From the NCBI GenBank assembly GCA_009379955.1, contig WHST01000003.1:50326-114325 (forward strand): a stretch of DNA of 64,000 bases, given 5' to 3'. Below the pieces are notes generated by a model. It searched no databases, was not told the origin of the DNA, and worked only from the letters and a program-made list of their open reading frames with translations. Shown piece by piece: positions 60,892-64,000 of this stretch. Origin of the DNA: Streptosporangiales bacterium (GTDB lineage Bacteria; Actinomycetota; Actinomycetes; Streptosporangiales; WHST01). Positions within the stretch are counted from its first letter, which is position 1. Each line of letters begins with the position of its first letter. Made by a program: the position numbers and the translations under genes.

Positions 60892-62238
60892 TCAGCGGGG
60901 CACGCGGACGAGGGTGCGGGAGTGCAGCAGCCGGTGGCGCAGTGCGGCGCGGATCAGGTCGGCGGCGCCCGGCACCGGCTCGTCGACGCCGGGCGGACGG
61001 TCGGACGACCAGGGGCGGAGCAGCCCGAGGCTGCTGATCGCCCGGTAGACCTCGTAGTACAGGTCAGCGGTGGTCATGAGGTCGATCGGCCCGCCGCCGG
61101 CGAGGCGCCATCCGCTCTCGTCGAGCACCACGCGGCAGTGCTCGATGGTCTCGCCGCGATCCGCGGACGGTGCCGCCACGAGTCCGGCGAGGACGAGGTC
61201 CCAGACCGCGACGCTCGCCTGCGTCTGCCCCGATCCGCGGACACCGGGCTCGGGCACCAGCCGCGCCGCCACCTCGGACCACAGGCGGGCCACGTCGTGG
61301 AGTGCCGCGCGTCCCGCTGCCGACAGCACGAGGCGTCCGGAGCGGCGGCGGATCAGGCCGAGGCGTTGCACGGTCTCGCGCAGCAGGAGGAGCGTCGGTT
61401 GGTCACCCTCGCGCCGCGAGTCACCCATGGCGTCGAGGGCCAGCTCGTCGACGCACCGCGCGACGACGTCGGGCCTGAGGTAGCCGGCCTGCGTCAGCGG
61501 GACACCGGTGCCGATGATCGCGAGGAGACCCGTGACCCGGCCGAGCAGCCGCTCGACCGTCGCGGGCTCCGGCACCGGGACGGGCTCGGCCAGCTGCCTG
61601 CCCACGGGACCGAGCAACCGGGTCCGCAGCGGTGAGCCCGGCACGTCGGTCCAGGCCTCGATGCGTTCGCGCACGATCTGGTCGTACGGGACCACACCCC
61701 CGATCTGCGCGTGCTCCGCGACGAGCACCCGGTCGGTGATCTCGGCGCGGCGCCCGCGCCAGCCGGACCGTCCCGGCGTGTACTCGCCGACCTGCACGGC
61801 GAGCTCCAGAGCGTCGGCCACCGCGACATACGCCACCGACTCGGCCGGACCGCTGTAGTAGGCCCACGAGATCATCGAGGTGTCAGGCGGCAGGATGCCG
61901 GACGCGGTCATGGCGCGTTCGGCCAGCGCGGGCCAGCGGTCGCCCGACTCCGCCGCCGCGAGGATCTCCCCGGTGGTCTCGCTCCGCGCGATGTCGGCGT
62001 ACCTGCTCAGCCCGACCCGCGCGAGGAGGTCGGCCAGGGCCGCCGCGACCTGCGCCGGAGAGGCGACGAACCGGTCGCGCGGCAACATGTACCAGCAGAA
62101 CGACTGCACCCGCCACTGCGTGACCCGCTCGGCCTCGTCGGTGCCGTCGAGGTATTCCCAGGCCTGCGACGCGGCTTCCGCGAGGGCAGGGTCGTCGAGG
62201 CGCATCGAGGCGAGCGCCGAGCACACGGAGGTGTCCAT
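60892..62238 (-). CDS. Uncharacterised actinobacterial protein
   Basis: 448 residues with no family that I recognise. Helical, Leu/Arg-rich, with FCWYMLPRDRF near residue 48, DTSMISWAYYSG mid-protein and a winged-helix-like stretch LLLLRETVQRLGLIRRRSGRLVLSAAGRAAL (in part) around residue 285. No signal peptide or membrane helices. ATG at 62238 is preferred; the frame remains open to 62328. Convergent with the antiporter gene. Confidence 0.65.
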   Translation of the reverse strand: MDTSVCSALASMRLDDPALAEAASQAWEYLDGTDEAERVTQWRVQSFCWYMLPRDRFVASPAQVAAALADLLARVGLSRYADIARSETTGEILAAAESGDRWPALAERAMTASGILPPDTSMISWAYYSGPAESVAYVAVADALELAVQVGEYTPGRSGWRGRRAEITDRVLVAEHAQIGGVVPYDQIVRERIEAWTDVPGSPLRTRLLGPVGRQLAEPVPVPEPATVERLLGRVTGLLAIIGTGVPLTQAGYLRPDVVARCVDELALDAMGDSRREGDQPTLLLLRETVQRLGLIRRRSGRLVLSAAGRAALHDVARLWSEVAARLVPEPGVRGSGQTQASVAVWDLVLAGLVAAPSADRGETIEHCRVVLDESGWRLAGGGPIDLMTTADLYYEVYRAISSLGLLRPWSSDRPPGVDEPVPGAADLIRAALRHRLLHSRTLVRVPR

Positions 62239-62305
62239 GACCCGACGCTCGCACCCGCGAGGTGCCAGGCGGAACCCTGGTACCGCGATCTGTGGACGGC
62301 GCCGG

Positions 62306-62767
62306 TCAGTCCGCGGCGGCCTCGGCACCGGCGGGGCGGCGGCCGAACAGGTTGATGCCGTACATCCGGAGCACGGGCTCGCCGTGCCGGTCGAACATCT
62401 CCCACCGCAGCCGCACCGTGCCGCGTGGACGGGTCTTCGACGCGTGCACCTCCTCGATGGTGGCGCGCGCCGTCAGGACGTCACCGGGCCGCACCGGCTT
62501 GAGCCAGCGCAGCTCGTCGACGCCGAAGCCACCCTCCGCCTTGCAGTGCAGCAACAGGTTGTCGACGTACAGGCGCATGAACGCCGACGCGGTGTGCCAG
62601 CCGCTCGCGATGATGCCGTGGAACGGGGTCTCGCGTCCCGCAGCGTCGTCGAGGTGGAAGGGCTGCGGGTCCCACTGCTTCGCGAAGTCGACGATGTCCT
62701 CGGTCGTGATCTCGACGGAACCGAGCTCGTAGACCTGGCCCACGGCGAAGTCGTCCCAGTAGCGCAC
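62306..62767 (-). CDS. MaoC-like dehydratase
   Basis: 153 residues, GTG start. Hot-dog fold with the hydratase motif DPQPFHLDDAAG (catalytic Asp and His) and GIIASGWHTASAFMRL. Typical of (R)-specific enoyl-CoA hydratases of the MaoC family acting on acyl-CoA. Divergent from the D-amino-acid oxidase gene with a 118-bp gap that shows no clear operator. Confidence 0.85.
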   Translation of the reverse strand: MRYWDDFAVGQVYELGSVEITTEDIVDFAKQWDPQPFHLDDAAGRETPFHGIIASGWHTASAFMRLYVDNLLLHCKAEGGFGVDELRWLKPVRPGDVLTARATIEEVHASKTRPRGTVRLRWEMFDRHGEPVLRMYGINLFGRRPAGAEAAAD

Positions 62768-62885
62768 GGCGTCGAGCCTAATGGGTGAGCGGTCGCGCCT
62801 GGCACTTCTGTGACGTGACCCTCGCCTCGCCGCGGTTCGTCGGCCAGGATGGGCGGAACGCGGGTCGAGGTGGCGGGGAGGCCGC

Positions 62886-63821
62886 ATGCGCGCGATCGTG
62901 GTCGGAGCCGGGGTCATCGGGCTCTCGTCCGCCATGCGCCTGCTCGAGGCCGGGTACGACGTCGACGTGATCGCGCGCGAGCTGCCGGTCGAGACCACGT
63001 CGGCGGTGGCCGCGGCGCTCTGGTACCCCTACCTCGCACAGCCGCGCGAGCGCGTGACGGCGTGGTCGGACGTGACCTACCGCGAGTTCCGGCGCCTGGC
63101 CACGGAGGAGCCCGACTCCGGCGTGCGCATGCGCTGGGGCGTCGAACTCCTGCACGAGCCCACGTCGCCTCCGTCCTGGTACGACGCCGTCCGCGGGTTC
63201 GAGCACGTCGACCCGCCGAGCGGCTACCACGGCGCGTGGCGGTTCCAGACGCCGATCATCGACATGAGCCTCTACCTGCCGTGGCTGGCGAAGCGCTTCG
63301 AGCGCGCCGGCGGCCGGATCACCAGGATGGCGCTGTCGGCCCTGCCCAACCGCGCACCGCTGGTGGTCAACTGCTGCGGCCTCGCGGCCCGATCACTGGT
63401 GTCCGACACGAGCCTGACGCCGGTGCGCGGCCAGGTCGTCTACCTGTCCCGGGTCGGCCTCGAGGAGTGGCTGCTCGAGGAGTCCGACGCCGTGCTGCCG
63501 ACGTACGTCGTGCCGCGGGTCAACGACATCGTGGTCGGCGGCACCGCGCAGGAGGGCGACTGGAACCGCCGCCCCGACCCGTCCACCGCCGAGCAGATCG
63601 TGCGGCGCGCCCGCGCGCTCGTCCCGGCGCTCGACGGCGCCGAGGTGCTCGGCCACCGGGTCGGGCTCAGACCCGTGCGACCGACGGTGCGGCTCGAGAC
63701 GGAGCGGACGCACGACGGTTCGCCGGTCGTGCACTGCTACGGGCACGGTGGCGCCGGCGTCACCCTGTCGTGGGGCTGCGCCGACGAGGTGCGCGAACAG
63801 GCGGACGCCGCGACGTCCTGA
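62886..63821 (+). CDS. D-amino-acid oxidase
   Basis: 311 residues. N-terminal FAD-binding VVGAGVIGLSSAMRL, SAVAAALWYPYLAQP, TPVRGQVVYL, and C-terminal GLRPVRPTVRLE and CYGHGGAGVTLSWG, all conserved in DAAO. It deaminates D-amino acids to 2-oxo acids with H2O2 formation. ATG follows GGGGAGG. Its downstream terminator has been interrupted by an insertion sequence. Confidence 0.9.
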   Translation: MRAIVVGAGVIGLSSAMRLLEAGYDVDVIARELPVETTSAVAAALWYPYLAQPRERVTAWSDVTYREFRRLATEEPDSGVRMRWGVELLHEPTSPPSWYDAVRGFEHVDPPSGYHGAWRFQTPIIDMSLYLPWLAKRFERAGGRITRMALSALPNRAPLVVNCCGLAARSLVSDTSLTPVRGQVVYLSRVGLEEWLLEESDAVLPTYVVPRVNDIVVGGTAQEGDWNRRPDPSTAEQIVRRARALVPALDGAEVLGHRVGLRPVRPTVRLETERTHDGSPVVHCYGHGGAGVTLSWGCADEVREQADAATS

Positions 63822-63838
63822 CCCGCACGGCCACAACA

Positions 63839-63865
63839 CGTGAGGGGCACCCCGACCGTGTCAGG
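63839..63865. terminator. Interrupted terminator arm after the D-amino-acid oxidase gene
   Basis: CGTGAGGGGCACCC (63839-63852) is identical to the left arm of the hairpin at 18273. The matching right arm is absent; insertion-sequence-like DNA begins a few bases later. Confidence 0.5.
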
Positions 63866-64000
63866 GAGGCTGTTGCGTTTTCGGGCGACTCGGCTTGATG
63901 ATCTTGGTGGTGTCGGGACTGTGTTGCCAGGATGTTGTGATGGCGAGGGATTTCCGACCTGTTGATCGTGACCAGCAGTTCTTGTTGCCGCCGGATATGC
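63866..64000 (+). mobile_element. Left end of an insertion sequence
   Basis: Sequence from about 63866 (GGCTGTTGCGTTTTCGGGC) changes in composition and leads into a transposase start. The element runs off the window, so its other end and target duplication cannot be seen. Confidence 0.65.
63940..64000 (+). CDS. Transposase, N-terminal fragment (IS1182-like)
   Basis: ATG at 63940 (GTG at 63937 possible) begins MARDFRPVDRDQQFLLPPDM, the opening of IS1182-type transposases (FRPVDRDQ-FLLPPS...). Only 20 codons are in the window. Confidence 0.7.
   Translation, partial: MARDFRPVDRDQQFLLPPDM

Overview
The window reads as a very GC-rich actinomycete chromosome. The signs are dense GC-ending codons, frequent GTG starts (one TTG), IdeR/DtxR-type iron boxes, a mycobacterial-type LexA SOS box, a protein mannosyltransferase, the galU-glp-moaC-rimJ-glpR cell-division/molybdopterin block and a BldD-type regulator. 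Genus cannot be fixed from the sequence. No gene-free stretch exceeds about 200 bases.

Layout. 1-2483: 3' end of a protein O-mannosyltransferase, then an NAD(P)-binding oxidoreductase divergent from a TetR repressor, with two palindromic operators between them. 2571-15238: an eleven-gene, almost gapless carbohydrate operon (MHS-family transporter, SDR, metallo-beta-lactamase-fold hydrolase, aldose epimerase, arabinose-type ABC importer, large secreted NPCBM protein, enolase-superfamily dehydratase, second SDR, SMP-30 lactonase). It is preceded by LacI-like operators and closed by a double hairpin that recurs inverted at 55587-55645. 15265-18322: SixA-like phosphatase, dienelactone hydrolase, a small conserved protein and a core-only threonyl-tRNA synthetase behind a leader peptide with three Thr codons and an attenuator-like hairpin. 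18360-21020: PHP phosphoesterase, MFS exporter and CGNR regulator. 21041-31553: a ten-gene catabolic operon (MHS transporter, flavin reductase/TetR hybrid, LLM monooxygenase, VOC proteins, crotonase, CoA ligase, amidase, aldehyde dehydrogenase, TetR). A 31-bp tandem repeat follows.

31731-39550: AnmK and a beta-lactamase-fold hydrolase divergent from a complete Dpp/Opp importer, which suggests muropeptide recycling. 39743-41608: acyl-CoA synthetase and a small membrane protein. 41641-45768: siderophore importer with two iron boxes. 45828-50008: a roughly 4.1-kb island in the 3' end of tRNA-Ala(CGC), bounded by 32-bp direct repeats. It carries an RpiR regulator, a methionine synthase-like/YmdB-like fusion and VanZ, with no integrase. 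50131-54580: glpR, rimJ, moaC, glp and galU. 54606-59327: SOS-boxed mini-HNH gene, 5-FTHF cyclo-ligase, a receiver-BldD hybrid and a penicillin acylase. 59392-64000: cation/proton antiporter, an unrecognised protein, MaoC-like dehydratase, D-amino-acid oxidase and the left end of an insertion sequence.

The strongest candidates for new biology are four unusual architectures or controls: the flavin reductase/TetR hybrid, the MetE-like/YmdB fusion, the receiver-BldD hybrid with a c-di-GMP-type motif, and the threonine attenuator in front of an editing-less ThrRS. Two candidate pathways follow: the sugar-acid operon and the flavin-monooxygenase/amidase operon.
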